Source: Pseudofulvimonas gallinarii (GTDB lineage Bacteria; Pseudomonadota; Gammaproteobacteria; Xanthomonadales; UBA2363). From it: a stretch of 64,000 bases of DNA. The position numbers were made by a program, and so were the translations under genes. The notes under the pieces are model-generated. The model did no database searches. It saw only the letters and a list, made by a program, of their open reading frames with translations, and was not told where the DNA came from. Where the stretch lies: NCBI RefSeq assembly GCF_004343305.1, contig NZ_SMAF01000014.1, positions 1-64,000 of the forward strand, given 5' to 3'. This document shows, piece after piece, positions 49,291 through 62,388 of the stretch (position 1 is its first letter; every line of letters starts with the position of its first letter).

Positions 49291-50471
49291 TGCCACGCTC
49301 CTTCGAATGCGGAGCCGCCGTCGATGGCATCGGCGCTGTCCTCGCCCTGGCCGTGGGCACGCACGATGGCGGCGGCACGCGCGCGCATCAGGTCGGCGGC
49401 TTCCCGCAGCGGCCGCCCGGACGCCTGGTCCAGCGCCTCGCGCAGCGCTTCCTCGACGCTCGGCGGCCAGACGAACCAGGCCAGCAGGTAGAGGAAATCG
49501 ACCGCCTGGTACAGCGCCGATTCGAAGCTGCGGCCGGCGGCGTGGTAGTCGGCGATGGCCTGCTCGCGCTGGCTGCCGCTGAGGACCTTGGCAAGCAGGC
49601 CGGCATTGCCTTCGCTGATCGGATTGATCGCGTAGCCGACATGGCCGAGGCTGGCGACCAGGTCGCCGTCGGGCAGCGCCCGCGCTTCCTTGACCGACTT
49701 GGAGAGGATCGCCAGCCGCCGTGCCGGCTGTTCATCGCGATCGCTGTAGATGGTGTTGGCGTCGTTGAGGCGCTCGGGCAGTCCGCCATTGAGCGGCAGC
49801 GCGTAGATGACCTGGCTGTAGGCGAAGTCGGCGACACGGTTGAGCAGCGCACTGGAACGGTAGCGGCGCACCTCGTCGACCATCGCCTCGACGGCGGCCC
49901 AGTGCGTGCGCCAGATCTCCAGCGCCATCCGCACGTCGGCCTCGTCCAGCGCCTGCACGGCCTCGCGGTCGAGCGCCTGCATGCCGAAATCCTCGGCCAG
50001 CCAGCTGTCGGCATTGCAGGCCGCTTCGGCCAGGCGCTGCACGACCTCGATCAGTTTGTGCGGATGCAGGAGCGTGAGGCGCTCCTCGAATTCCAGCGAC
50101 ACCACTTCGCCGCGCAGGCGCGGCTGGAACAGCTGGCCGGTACCGGAGAGCCTGGACAGGAAGTGCCGCAGCGCGGCGGTGGCGCTGCCTTCCATCGACA
50201 GCGCACCGAGCACGGCGCGCACGACGAGGCGCTCGTCCTCGATGTGCAGGCGCACCCGCGCTGTGCCCTGGACCAGGCACAGCGGCGTGTTCGTCAGGTC
50301 GGGCGCGGGTTGGCCGGGCAGCAGCAGGTAGCCGATGGCCTCGTCGATGGCGGCGCGATGTTCACCGGCCTCGTAGAGCTCGATGGCCTTTTCCCGCCGC
50401 AGGTGGTCGCGCGGCGCGAACGGGATCGGGCGGCGCAGGGTCGGCGGCAGGTAGAGCGAAGTGATGGCCAC
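49287..50471 (-). CDS. Unrecognised protein coupled to the cytoplasmic protease
   Basis: A 394-residue soluble protein without signal peptide or membrane helix, apart from a hydrophobic A-L-Y-Q-A-V-D-F-L-Y-L-L-A-W-F-V-W segment near 340. The N-terminal ~150 residues (R-V-R-L-H-I-E-D-E-R-L-V-V-R ... R-L-R-G-E-V-V-S-L-E-F ... C-N-A-D-S-W-L-A-E-D-F-G-M-Q) look like a YbjN/CesT-like alpha/beta domain, comparable with the C-terminal domain of the protease downstream (which ends A-D-A-A-D-D-I-L-I-E-R-F-G-C-Q). The remainder is helical. Its stop overlaps the protease start by ATGA, so the two are made in a fixed ratio. A role as partner, inhibitor or substrate receptor is inference. Confidence 0.65.
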   Translation of the reverse strand: MAITSLYLPPTLRRPIPFAPRDHLRREKAIELYEAGEHRAAIDEAIGYLLLPGQPAPDLTNTPLCLVQGTARVRLHIEDERLVVRAVLGALSMEGSATAALRHFLSRLSGTGQLFQPRLRGEVVSLEFEERLTLLHPHKLIEVVQRLAEAACNADSWLAEDFGMQALDREAVQALDEADVRMALEIWRTHWAAVEAMVDEVRRYRSSALLNRVADFAYSQVIYALPLNGGLPERLNDANTIYSDRDEQPARRLAILSKSVKEARALPDGDLVASLGHVGYAINPISEGNAGLLAKVLSGSQREQAIADYHAAGRSFESALYQAVDFLYLLAWFVWPPSVEEALREALDQASGRPLREAADLMRARAAAIVRAHGQGEDSADAIDGGSAFEGAWQ

Positions 50472-50602
50472 GGTGGGTCAGCGATCCTGGTTTGGCTGCG
50501 CTCGGCCGGCGCTGGACGGGGCCTGTTCGCAGCGGCACGTGCCGGCGCTGGGGCGTGCCGGTCCGCGGCGCCGGCGCAGAGGATGAATCCGGAGGCCAAG
50601 GC

Positions 50603-50631
50603 GACGATGCCGGCATGAAGCCGGCATCGTC
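50603..50631 (-). terminator. Hairpin after the atp operon
   Basis: GACGATGCCGGC (50603-50614), loop ATGAA, GCCGGCATCGTC (50620-50631): a perfect 12-bp stem 29 bases after the atpC stop on the minus strand. No U-tract follows, so termination may need Rho, or the hairpin may protect the 3' end. Confidence 0.6.
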
Positions 50632-50659
50632 GCGCGCCTGTGGTTGCCCGGGGTGTTGC

Positions 50660-51082
50660 TCAGTGTTTCAGGTTCTTGCGCAGGCGCTCCAGCGCCTGCA
50701 GCTGCGCCACCGCCTCGGCCAGCCTGGCCTGGGCTTCGGCGACGTCCATGGCCTGGCCGCGGTTGGCCAGCGCGCGCTCGGCTTCTTCCTTGGCCTTGCG
50801 GGCGACGGCTTCGTCGAGATCCTTCGTGCGGATCGCGGTGTCGGCGAGCACGGAGATCACCTGCGGCTGCACCTCGAGGATGCCGCCGGAGACGTAGAAC
50901 TCCTGGCTTTCGCCGTTCTCGAGGACGACGCGCACGTAGCCCGGCTTGAGGCGGGTGATCAGCGGCGCGTGGCGCGGCGCGATACCCAGCTCGCCCATCT
51001 CGCCCGTGGCGACGACCAGGCTGACGTTGCCGTGGAAGATTTCGTCCTCGGCGCTGACGATGTCACAACGGATGGTGCTCAT
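50660..51082 (-). CDS. atpC: ATP synthase F1, epsilon subunit
   Basis: A 140-residue subunit of the F1 stalk that regulates ATPase activity. The N-terminal beta-sandwich is recognised from [29 protein letters not shown] and [10 protein letters not shown]. The C-terminal helical hairpin ([18 protein letters not shown]) is present in full, so the auto-inhibitory part is kept. Last gene of the atp operon, 57 bases after atpD. Confidence 0.96.
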   Translation of the reverse strand: MSTIRCDIVSAEDEIFHGNVSLVVATGEMGELGIAPRHAPLITRLKPGYVRVVLENGESQEFYVSGGILEVQPQVISVLADTAIRTKDLDEAVARKAKEEAERALANRGQAMDVAEAQARLAEAVAQLQALERLRKNLKH

Positions 51083-51139
51083 TCGGGTTCCTCGGTGCGG
51101 TGGAGCGGAGCGGGCCCCGCTCCACGCGGTCGCGGGGTC

Positions 51140-52690
<1,551 letters not shown>

Positions 52691-52741
52691 TCAGCGGCTC
52701 GTCCTGGTCCGGCGTCGCGGGTCCGAGTCCCGCTGTTGCTG

Positions 52742-53605
52742 TTACACCGCGGCGGCGCCGCCGACGATTTCCGAAATCTCCTGGGTGATCGCCGCCTGCC
52801 GCGCCTTGTTGTAGCTGAGGTTGAGCGTGTCGATGAGCTTGGTGGCGTTGTCGGAGGCCGACTTCATCGCCACCATGCGCGCGGCATGCTCGGACGCGAG
52901 GTTCTCCAGCACCGCCTGGTACACCAGCGACTCCACGTAACGGGTCAGCACCTGGTTGAGCACGGTCTCGGCGTCCGGCTCGTAGATGTAGTCCCAGTCA
53001 TGGCGCGTTTCCAGCGCTTCCTCGACCGGCAGCGGCAGCAGCTGGTCGATGCGCGGCTTCTGCGCCATCGTGTTGATGAAGTCGTTGTAGCAGAGGAACA
53101 CGCGGTCCAGGCGGGCTTCGCTGTAGCCGTCAAGCATGATCGACATGACGCCGACCAGCTGCTCCAGCTGCGGGCGCTCGCCCAGGTGCGTGACCGAACC
53201 CAGCAGGTTCACCTTCAGGCGGCGGAAGAACGCCGTCGCCTTCTGGCCGATGCAGACGACGTCCACTTCGACGCCCTGGTCCTGCCACGACTTCATGTCT
53301 GCGAGCAGGCGACGGAACAGCGTCGAGTTCAGGCCGCCGGCGAGGCCGCGGTCACTGGAAACGACGATGTAGCCGACGCGGCGCGTTTCCTCGCGCTGGG
53401 TCAGGAACGGGTGCACGAAATCGGTGTTGGCCTGGCCGATGTGGCTGATCAACTGCCGGATCAGGCGTGCGTACGGACGCGAGGCGCGCATGCGGTCCTG
53501 CGCCTTGCGGATCTTCGATGCCGAGACCATTTCCAGCGCGCGCGTCACCTTGCGGGTGTTCTGCACGCTCTTGATCTTGGTTTTGATTTCTCTGCCGCCA
53601 GCCAT
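52742..53605 (-). CDS. atpG: ATP synthase F1, gamma subunit
   Basis: A 287-residue central-shaft subunit that turns inside the alpha3beta3 ring. The N-terminal helix ([20 protein letters not shown]), the [11 protein letters not shown] motif and the C-terminal helix with M-K-S-A-S-D-N-A-T and [19 protein letters not shown] are as expected. The ATG at 53603-53605 opens MAGGREIK, the normal start. Confidence 0.98.
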   Translation of the reverse strand: MAGGREIKTKIKSVQNTRKVTRALEMVSASKIRKAQDRMRASRPYARLIRQLISHIGQANTDFVHPFLTQREETRRVGYIVVSSDRGLAGGLNSTLFRRLLADMKSWQDQGVEVDVVCIGQKATAFFRRLKVNLLGSVTHLGERPQLEQLVGVMSIMLDGYSEARLDRVFLCYNDFINTMAQKPRIDQLLPLPVEEALETRHDWDYIYEPDAETVLNQVLTRYVESLVYQAVLENLASEHAARMVAMKSASDNATKLIDTLNLSYNKARQAAITQEISEIVGGAAAV

Positions 53606-53692
53606 TGCTCTTCTCTCGGGACCCTTGTCGTGGGCGCGGCGTCGGGATGTCGATCCCTGCGGCCGCGGCCCGCGTCGTCCATGCAGTCCGGT

Positions 53693-53710
53693 GATCCGGC
53701 GAGCCGGATC
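53693..53710. other. Intercistronic hairpin between atpA and atpG
   Basis: GATCCGGC, loop GA, GCCGGATC: an eight-bp perfect inverted repeat in the 117-base spacer between atpA and atpG. It could affect mRNA processing or relative expression of the two subunits, which differ in stoichiometry (three alpha to one gamma). No U-tract is present. Confidence 0.45.
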
Positions 53711-53722
53711 CCGGGCCAATCC

Positions 53723-55270
<1,548 letters not shown>

Positions 55271-55331
55271 GGCTTGAGCCTCTGGTCCGGCGCCATTCCC
55301 GCGCGCCGCGTTCAATCGGAAATTCGTGGAA

Positions 55332-55868
55332 TCAATGCGTCAACGCGCCGTGCAGCTTGGCCAGTCGCCCGCGCACGCTGCCGTCGATGACGACGTCGCC
55401 GGCGTCGATCACGGCGCCACCGATGACCGACGGGTCGATCTCGTTGCGCAGTTCGACCTCGCGGCCGAGGCGGCGGCGCAGGGCGGCCTTGAGGGTTTCC
55501 ATCTGCGACGGCTCCAGGGCGACCGCCGAGAGCACGCTGGCCTTGACCACGCGTTCGGCGTCGGCACGCAGCAGCTCGTACTGCGCCGCGACCTGTGAGA
55601 GCAGCGGCAGGCGGCGGTTCTCGGCGAGCGTGGCCAGGAAGCGTCCATAGACGCCGTCCGGCGTGTCACCTTCCGGCAGCAGCAGCTGCACCTGCTCGGC
55701 CTGGCTCAGGCCCGGATGGGCCAGGTACGCGGCGACCCGCTCGTCCTCGGCGATGGTCGCCGAGAACAGCAGGCGCTGCGACCAGTCGGCCAGGACGCCA
55801 TCGGCCCGCGCCAGCTCGAAGGCGGCACGGGCGTAGGGACGGGCCAGGGTCTGGGCGTTCGCGCTCAT
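55332..55868 (-). CDS. atpH: ATP synthase F1, delta subunit
   Basis: A 178-residue peripheral-stalk subunit connecting F1 to the b dimer. The N-terminal helical bundle begins [14 protein letters not shown], and the C-terminal domain ends [29 protein letters not shown], the OSCP/delta signature. Length is typical (E. coli 177). Four bases from atpF. Confidence 0.97.
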   Translation of the reverse strand: MSANAQTLARPYARAAFELARADGVLADWSQRLLFSATIAEDERVAAYLAHPGLSQAEQVQLLLPEGDTPDGVYGRFLATLAENRRLPLLSQVAAQYELLRADAERVVKASVLSAVALEPSQMETLKAALRRRLGREVELRNEIDPSVIGGAVIDAGDVVIDGSVRGRLAKLHGALTH

Positions 55869-55872
55869 GTCG

Positions 55873-56343
55873 TCAGATCTCGCTGGCCAGCTCTTCGATC
55901 AGCGCGCGATGCGCCGCGGCGTCGATCTCGCGACGGACGATCTTCTCGGCGCCCAGGACGGCCAGGCCGCCCAGCTGGGTGCGCAGGTTCTCGCGCGCCG
56001 ACTGCAGCATGCTGCCGATCTCGGCTTCCGCCGCCGCCTTCTGGCGCACGGCCTCGGCGAGGGCGTCAGCCTTGGCCTTGTCGAGGATCTGGTTCGCCTG
56101 CGCGTGGGCGCGGTCGAGGATCTCGGCGGCCTTCGAGCGGGCGGCCTTGATCTCTTCCTCGACACGCTGGTCGGCGGCGGCGAGGTCGGCCTTCGCACGG
56201 TCGGCGGCGGCCAGGCCCTCGGCGATCTTCTGCTGGCGCTCCTCGATGGCCTTGAGCAGCGGCGGCCAGACGACGGTGGCGATCAGCCAGATCAGGCCGG
56301 CAAAGGCCAACGCCTGGGCGATAAGGGTCAGATTGAGGTTCAT
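55873..56343 (-). CDS. atpF: ATP synthase Fo, b subunit
   Basis: A 156-residue stator subunit: one N-terminal membrane helix ([21 protein letters not shown]) followed by a long charged coiled coil (about 30-156) with the usual A-K-A-D-A-L-A-E and R-E-N-L-R-T-Q spacing. Dimerises and links the membrane sector to delta. Length equals that of E. coli AtpF. Confidence 0.97.
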   Translation of the reverse strand: MNLNLTLIAQALAFAGLIWLIATVVWPPLLKAIEERQQKIAEGLAAADRAKADLAAADQRVEEEIKAARSKAAEILDRAHAQANQILDKAKADALAEAVRQKAAAEAEIGSMLQSARENLRTQLGGLAVLGAEKIVRREIDAAAHRALIEELASEI

Positions 56344-56459
56344 GGGTGCGCTCTGCCTGTGATCAGGAGCCGGACGACGCGATCGCCGCGCGGCTCCATG
56401 TTTGCCTGGCGCCGCGCGGCCCGGCGAGCGGGTTGCGCGGCGCGTCCGTCACGGCCGGA

Positions 56460-57618
<1,159 letters not shown>

Positions 57619-57619
57619 G

Positions 57620-58030
57620 TCAGTGAGCCTTGCTTGCCTGCGGCCGGCCAGTCATGGCCAGCATCTGCGCTACCAGGGCGGCGATGACGCCGGTCAGGAC
57701 CGGCATCGGTGGCAGCCCCAGCGCCACGCCGGCCGCCAGTCCACCGATCACCACCACCCACTTCAACATCAAACCGGTCAGCAGCCTTCCGACTGCGCCT
57801 GATGAGGACTGCACGCCACCGCCGAGGGCGATGCGGCCGAACAGCCAGGCGCCCGTCACGACCACCAGCCCGCCGACGGCGGCGGCCAGTGCCCAGAAGG
57901 CGCCCTTGATCAGCCAGGGCAGCGATGCCACCAGGATGGCGATATGCCAGGGCCCCAATCCACGGCTCGCGGGCATGCCCCTCGGGGCGCCGGCGCTGGC
58001 TCGGTTGGATTGCGACATCGGCATGACCAT
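57620..58030 (-). CDS. atpI: ATP synthase assembly protein AtpI
   Basis: A 136-residue membrane protein with four predicted helices, first gene of the atp operon. AtpI helps c-ring assembly and Mg2+ supply but is not part of the final enzyme; sequence conservation is low, so position before atpB and hydrophobic profile carry the call. The Gly/Ser-rich N-terminal tail (1-25) is longer than in E. coli. Two in-frame ATGs (58028-58030 and 58022-58024) are possible; AGG lies five bases before the first. Confidence 0.85.
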   Translation of the reverse strand: MVMPMSQSNRASAGAPRGMPASRGLGPWHIAILVASLPWLIKGAFWALAAAVGGLVVVTGAWLFGRIALGGGVQSSSGAVGRLLTGLMLKWVVVIGGLAAGVALGLPPMPVLTGVIAALVAQMLAMTGRPQASKAH

Positions 58031-58251
58031 CTAAACCTGTGAGCGGACGCACGATGCGCGGCTCCGCCTGTGCGTGGCCGGTCGGTGGCTGCCGGCCCGC
58101 CCCGGGATGGCCAGGGTGGCGGCGCTACGCGACGCGACATTCGCGCCGGTTCCGGGCAGCCCGATACCACCTGGGCCGGCCGGTCCCGCAATGCGGGTCG
58201 GTGGCTCGGGTGGAATGGACAATTCGGAACAGGCTGCTGTGAAGCAGCGGA

Positions 58252-58257
58252 ATTATA
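58252..58257 (-). promoter_or_regulatory. -10 element of the atp operon
   Basis: A perfect TATAAT on the minus strand. Transcription would start near 58245, about 215 bases before atpI. No good -35 was found 16-18 bases upstream, so the promoter may depend on the extended region or an activator. A small GCTGCT-GTGA-AGCAGC hairpin overlaps the predicted start. The remaining sequence of this 311-base gap (58031-58341) is GC-rich leader without a recognisable gene. Confidence 0.45.
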
Positions 58258-58341
58258 GCAGCCGTTTTCAGCGCCGGGGAAGTGGCGAAGGTCCGCAGCC
58301 TGAACGGCCGCGGACCGTCAAACGGTGGTTCTCAGCCGGTT

Positions 58342-58902
58342 TCAGCGCGTGGTGAACAGCGAGAACGGGCTGGTGCTGGCGTAGGTGCCGGCGTTGGCAC
58401 GGCGGCGGCGCATGCGATCCATCAGTTCGTCGCGGCGCTGGGTCAGCCAGGCGTCGCGGTGCATGCCGCCGGTGTCGCCGCCACGGGACGCCTCGGAGGC
58501 GCGGAACACGCAGAACTCGCCGTAGGCCTCCAGCTCGTGGCGCAGTTCGCGGAGCACCAGCTCGATCATGATGGCGTCGTCGAGGAAGCCGAACACCGGC
58601 AGGGCGTCGGGGATGTCGTCGTGCGGCTCGGCGAAGTAGCTCAACGCGCCCAGCGCGCGGCTGCGCTCCTCCTCGTTCAACGGCCAGGCTTCGTCCTGCA
58701 CCATGGTGATGAGTGCGACCAGCCGGCGCATGCGCTCGGCGACGAAGTCGGGCACGCGCGTCGCACGCACGCGCTCCAGCAGCGCGGTGGCGTGGGCGCA
58801 GACCTCCGGGGCGGACAGCCCCGAATTGCGCGCAACCGCCTGCTGCATGGCACGGCGGAAGTGCTCAAGGTCTTCGTTGTTGAGGTTGATGGTGATTTCC
58901 AC
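58342..58902 (-). CDS. DUF1232 (YkvA-like) domain protein
   Basis: A 186-residue protein. The central P-H-D-D-I-P-D-A-L-P-V-F-G-F-L-D-D-A-I-M-I is the YkvA/DUF1232 signature (D-x-I-P-D-x-(I/L)-P-x-x-G-x-x-D-D). In most members it lies in a membrane hairpin; here flanking segments are rather polar. The N-terminus is helical and charged (L-E-H-F-R-R-A-M-Q-Q-A-V-A), the C-terminus basic. The start is assigned to GTG at 58900-58902 because GGAG lies about eight bases upstream and upstream codons are not protein-like. The function of the family is unknown. Confidence 0.75.
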   Translation of the reverse strand: MEITINLNNEDLEHFRRAMQQAVARNSGLSAPEVCAHATALLERVRATRVPDFVAERMRRLVALITMVQDEAWPLNEEERSRALGALSYFAEPHDDIPDALPVFGFLDDAIMIELVLRELRHELEAYGEFCVFRASEASRGGDTGGMHRDAWLTQRRDELMDRMRRRRANAGTYASTSPFSLFTTR

Positions 58903-59075
58903 GGCACAGCTCCGGTTGCCTGGGCAAGGCGGGAAGCGTATCGGTGAGGGTGCGGCAGCGTCAATGCGCCGCCGGACGATCCAGCGTGAAGCCCAGTGCA
59001 CCGGCGCAAGCCTGCAATCCGCTGGTCACGCCATATCCAGCTATAGTGGCCGCTCAGTCCTTCTGCAGAACACAC

Positions 59076-60257
59076 ATGCTCGACACGCTTCTCTCGTTCC
59101 TCGATGGCGGCCTTACCGGCGCCTCGCTCCCCTGGATGCTGCTCTACTTCGCGATCGCGGCGCAGCTGACCATCCTTTCGGTCACCCTCTACCTGCACCG
59201 TTGCCAGGCCCATCGCGGCGTCGACCTGCACGGCCTGGTCAGCCATCCCTGCCGCCTGTGGCTGTGGATGAGCACGGGCATGAACACCAAGGAGTGGGTG
59301 GCGATCCACCGCAAGCACCACGCCCGTTGCGAGACGCCCGAGGATCCGCACAGCCCGCAGTTCCACGGCATCGGCAAGGTCGTGGTCCACGGCGTCGCGC
59401 TCTACACGGAAGCGGCGAAGGACGGGAACATCCTTGACCAGTTCGGCCACGGCACGCCGGACGACTGGATCGAGCGCAAGGTGTACAGCCGCTTCAAGAT
59501 CCTCGGCCCAGCCCTGCTGCTGCTGATCAACTTCGCCGCTTTCGGCGTCGCCGGCATCGCGGTGTGGGCGCTGCAGATGCTGGTCATCCCCATCCTCGCC
59601 GCCGGCCTGGTCAACGGCCTCGGCCACTGGTGGGGCTACCGCAACTTCGATACCGACGACCGCTCGCACAACCTGACGCCGTGGGCGGTGCTGCTGGGTG
59701 GCGAGGAACTTCACAACAACCACCATGCGTTCCCGAGCTCGGCGCGTTTCGCACTGCGCCGTGGCGAGTTCGACATCGGCTGGATGGTGCTGCGCGCGCT
59801 GTCGGTGCTGCGCCTGGCGAAGATCCGTCGCGTCGCACCGGTGCTTGAACGCCACGAGGTCAGCGGCCAGGCCGACCACGAAACGCTGCGCGCCGTGCTG
59901 GTGCACCGCTTCCAGGTCATGACCGACTACTTCCGCAATGTCGTCGTGCCGGTGGTGCAGGAAGAAGCCCAGCGCGCCGGCGCGTCGATGCGCCGCTGGC
60001 GCCGCCAGGCACGCAAGGCGCTCGCCTTCCAGAGCCGCCTTGAGGGCGCGGACCAGCGCTGGTTCTCGCGTCGCCCGACGCTGCACACGGTGTGGGAGTT
60101 CCGCCAGCGCCTCCGGTCGCTGTACGAGCGCCGCGGCGTCGGTGGCGAGCACCTTCTGAAGGCGCTGCAGGAGTGGTGCCATGATGCGGAAGCCACGGGC
60201 ATCCGCGCGCTGCAGCAGTTCGCGGACCGCCTCAAGGGTTACCGCCTGGCGGGCTGA
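59076..60257 (+). CDS. Membrane fatty acid (acyl-CoA/acyl-lipid delta-9) desaturase
   Basis: A 393-residue membrane di-iron enzyme. Three histidine boxes are present: H-R-C-Q-A-H-R (about 42-48), H-R-K-H-H-A (about 78-83) and H-N-N-H-H-A-F-P (about 215-222), plus G-H-W-W-G-Y-R-N-F. They ligate the iron pair that inserts a double bond into acyl chains, adjusting membrane fluidity. Four helices surround the boxes. The C-terminal ~120 residues (R-R-W-R-R-Q-A-R-K-A-L-A-F and onward) are a long basic helical extension, seen in some bacterial DesA proteins. The ATG at 59076 gives the usual N-terminus. A strong hairpin terminator follows the stop. Confidence 0.92.
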   Translation: MLDTLLSFLDGGLTGASLPWMLLYFAIAAQLTILSVTLYLHRCQAHRGVDLHGLVSHPCRLWLWMSTGMNTKEWVAIHRKHHARCETPEDPHSPQFHGIGKVVVHGVALYTEAAKDGNILDQFGHGTPDDWIERKVYSRFKILGPALLLLINFAAFGVAGIAVWALQMLVIPILAAGLVNGLGHWWGYRNFDTDDRSHNLTPWAVLLGGEELHNNHHAFPSSARFALRRGEFDIGWMVLRALSVLRLAKIRRVAPVLERHEVSGQADHETLRAVLVHRFQVMTDYFRNVVVPVVQEEAQRAGASMRRWRRQARKALAFQSRLEGADQRWFSRRPTLHTVWEFRQRLRSLYERRGVGGEHLLKALQEWCHDAEATGIRALQQFADRLKGYRLAG

Positions 60258-60285
60258 CCGCCGCCGGCCATCACCACACACTTCC

Positions 60286-60320
60286 GCTGCGGCGACGGTT
60301 TCCGTCGCCGCAGCTGTTTC
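60286..60320 (+). terminator. Hairpin terminator of the desaturase gene
   Basis: GCTGCGGCGACGG (60286-60298), loop TTT, CCGTCGCCGCAGC (60302-60314), then TGTTTC. A perfect 13-bp stem 28 bases after the desaturase stop; the T-run is short. The sequence from here to the transporter start (60321-60634) shows no gene and should contain that gene's promoter. Confidence 0.75.
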
Positions 60321-60634
60321 GGGGCCCACGCGCAATGCATCGCACAGGTCCGGCCTTCCCGATCCTCCCTACCCGGTGCCGGACCCGCTGCGGCGTCCTC
60401 CACCAGTTCGGCATCTCTGGTCAGCGACCGCGAACGGATCGCTGCGGTGCCACGAGACCGTCCCGCGTCGCGCCGCGCGCCATCATCCCCTTCGTGTTTC
60501 CGCCCGTGTCGCTCCCGTGCGTGGCGGGATCTTCGAGGACCACGCGCACACGACCTCGCCCTTTGCCGTTCCCTGCTGCCGACGCTGCGGCTTTCCTGCG
60601 ACACTGCCGCCTTTCCGGTCCGCGCAGCCATTCC

Positions 60635-61840
60635 ATGACGTCGCAGCAGGTCAACACGCCCCGGCGCGTGCTCTTCGCCAGTCTGATCGGCACCACGATC
60701 GAATTCTTCGACTTCTACATCTACGCCACCGCGGCGGTGCTGGTGTTCCCGACGCTGTTCTTCCCGTCCAGCGACCCGACCTCGGCGACGCTGCAGTCGT
60801 TCGCGACCTTCGCGCTGGCGTTCTTCGCGCGGCCGGTGGGCTCGGCACTGTTCGGGCATTTCGGCGACCGGGTCGGCCGCAAGGCGACCCTGGTCGCGGC
60901 GCTGATGACGATGGGCATCTCCACGGTGCTGATCGGACTGCTGCCGACCCATGCGCAGATCGGCGTCGCCGCGCCATTGCTGCTGGCGCTGTGCCGGTTG
61001 GGCCAGGGCCTGGGGCTTGGTGGCGAATGGGGTGGCGCGGTGCTGCTGGCGGTCGAGAACGCGCCCCCGCAGAAGCGGGCCTGGTACGGCATGTTCCCGC
61101 AGCTGGGCGCGCCACTGGGTTTCCTGTTCGCGAACGGCTCGTTCCTGTTGCTGGCAGCAACCCTGGACCAGGCGCAGTTCATGGCCTGGGGCTGGCGCGT
61201 GCCGTTCATCGCCAGCGCCCTGCTGGTTGGGGTCGGCCTGTGGGTACGACTGAGCCTGCACGAGACGCCTGCCTTTGCCGAGGCGATCGCGCGCAACGAA
61301 CGCGTGCGCGTGCCGATGATGGATGTGCTGCGCCGCGACCCGCTGGAGCTTGTGCTGGGCACGCTCGGCGCCACCGTCACCTTCGTGGTGTTCTACCTGA
61401 TGACAGTGTTCACGCTGAGCTGGGCAACCCAGCAGCTGGGCTATTCGCGCACGGAATTCCTGCAGATGCAGATGGGCGCGGTGCTGATGTTCGCGCTGCT
61501 GGTACCGGTTTCGGCGCTGGTTGCCGACCGCTGGGGTGCGCTGCGCACGCTGATGCTGGCGGCGACACTGATCGCGCTGTTCGGACTGTTGTACGGTCCG
61601 TGGTTCCTGGGCGGCAGCCACGGCAGGGTCTTCGCCATGCTCGCCACCGGCTTCGTGCTGATCGGCATGACCTATGGGCCGCTCGGCACCGCGCTGGCGG
61701 CCCGCTGGCCGACCGCGGTGCGCTACACCGGCGCCTCCCTGACCTTCAACCTGGCCGGTATCGTCGGCGCCTCGCTGGCGCCCTACGTCGCGACCTGGCT
61801 GGCGCAACGCCACGCATCGCCGCCGTCGGCTACTACCTGA
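60635..61840 (+). CDS. MHS-family MFS transporter, C-terminally frameshifted
   Basis: A 401-residue frame encoding a major facilitator of the metabolite:H+ symporter type (relatives ShiA, ProP). Helix 1 has G-T-T-I-E-F-F-D-F-Y-I-Y; the loop 2-3 motif is G-H-F-G-D-R-V-G-R-K; helix 4-5 has R-L-G-Q-G-L-G-L-G-G-E-W-G-G-A-V. Eleven helices are in frame. The frame then ends Q-R-H-A-S-P-P-S-A-T-T-stop, while the missing twelfth helix is found directly afterwards in another frame (61815-61905). One missing base near 61811-61818 explains it, through either a real mutation or a sequencing error. Substrate unknown; probably an organic acid or osmolyte. ATG at 60635. Confidence 0.85.
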   Translation: MTSQQVNTPRRVLFASLIGTTIEFFDFYIYATAAVLVFPTLFFPSSDPTSATLQSFATFALAFFARPVGSALFGHFGDRVGRKATLVAALMTMGISTVLIGLLPTHAQIGVAAPLLLALCRLGQGLGLGGEWGGAVLLAVENAPPQKRAWYGMFPQLGAPLGFLFANGSFLLLAATLDQAQFMAWGWRVPFIASALLVGVGLWVRLSLHETPAFAEAIARNERVRVPMMDVLRRDPLELVLGTLGATVTFVVFYLMTVFTLSWATQQLGYSRTEFLQMQMGAVLMFALLVPVSALVADRWGALRTLMLAATLIALFGLLYGPWFLGGSHGRVFAMLATGFVLIGMTYGPLGTALAARWPTAVRYTGASLTFNLAGIVGASLAPYVATWLAQRHASPPSATT

Positions 61841-61905
61841 GCGCGGCCGCGGTGTTGTCGCTGGTGGCACTGGCGTGGATGGCAAAGCGGCCGCGCAGCG
61901 GCTGA
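61815..61905 (+). pseudogene. Displaced last helix of the MHS transporter
   Basis: Frame shifted relative to the transporter CDS: I-A-A-V-G-Y-Y-L-S-A-A-A-V-L-S-L-V-A-L-A then W-M-A-K-R-P-R-S-G and TGA at 61903-61905. It has the sequence and basic end expected for helix 12 of this family. The sequence reads CAC-GCATC where CAC-GGC-ATC would restore one frame through to 61905 (about 423 residues). Confidence 0.75.
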
Positions 61906-62134
61906 TCGGGCTATGCCTGCGGGCAGGCCCTGCCGATGCATGCGGGGAACGCCTGCCCTGGATTCCGCTGGCGTGTGCAACCGCCCGTGACCGGCACCGA
62001 TCTGCGCGTTCCTTCGCGCGGTCCGTGCAGGTCGCGCAGACGCGTTGCTTGCCGGAAAACCACAGGACGGCGCGGCGGCGCAGCCCAGGATCCCGGCGTT
62101 TGCCCGGATGGTTGGTGGCAACAGCCGGAAAACA

Positions 62135-62160
62135 GAAAGCCCGCCTTGCGGCGGGCTTTC
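62135..62160 (-). terminator. Rho-independent terminator of rpmB-rpmG
   Basis: GAAAGCCCGCC, loop GCAA (minus strand), GGCGGGCTTTC, then TGTTTTCC. A perfect 11-bp stem with a GNRA-type loop and a T-rich run, 49 bases after the rpmG stop. It is the only strong terminator in this convergent gap. Confidence 0.82.
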
Positions 62161-62188
62161 CGGATCCCCGCCTTCGCGGGGAGGACTC
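62161..62188. repeat. Single copy of the dispersed palindromic repeat
   Basis: GGATCCCCGCCTTCGCGGGG (62162-62181) followed by AGGACTCG matches half of the repeat pair at 40371-40443. It folds as CCCCGC-CTTC-GCGGGG. It sits between rpmG and its terminator. Confidence 0.65.
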
Positions 62189-62208
62189 GTGGCGCCAGGC
62201 GCCTCAAG

Positions 62209-62373
62209 TCACTTGATCTTGCCTTCCTTGTAGATCACGTGCTTGCGGGCAACGGGATCGTACTTCTTGATCTCGATCTTGTTCGGGGTGTTCTTCTTGT
62301 TCTTGTCGGTCGTGTAGAAATGACCGGTGCCTTCAGAAGAAATCAGGCGGATCTTGTCGCGCTTGGAAGCCAT
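62209..62373 (-). CDS. rpmG: 50S ribosomal protein L33
   Basis: A 54-residue basic protein read on the minus strand: starts [17 protein letters not shown], then [13 protein letters not shown] and ends [12 protein letters not shown]. This is the L33 pattern (T-G-H-x-Y-x-T-x-K-N-x-x). It lacks the paired C-x2-C zinc motifs, so it is the zinc-free form. It lies 15 bases after rpmB, as in most gammaproteobacteria. Confidence 0.97.
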   Translation of the reverse strand: MASKRDKIRLISSEGTGHFYTTDKNKKNTPNKIEIKKYDPVARKHVIYKEGKIK

Positions 62374-62388
62374 GGTCGCGTCTCCTGA

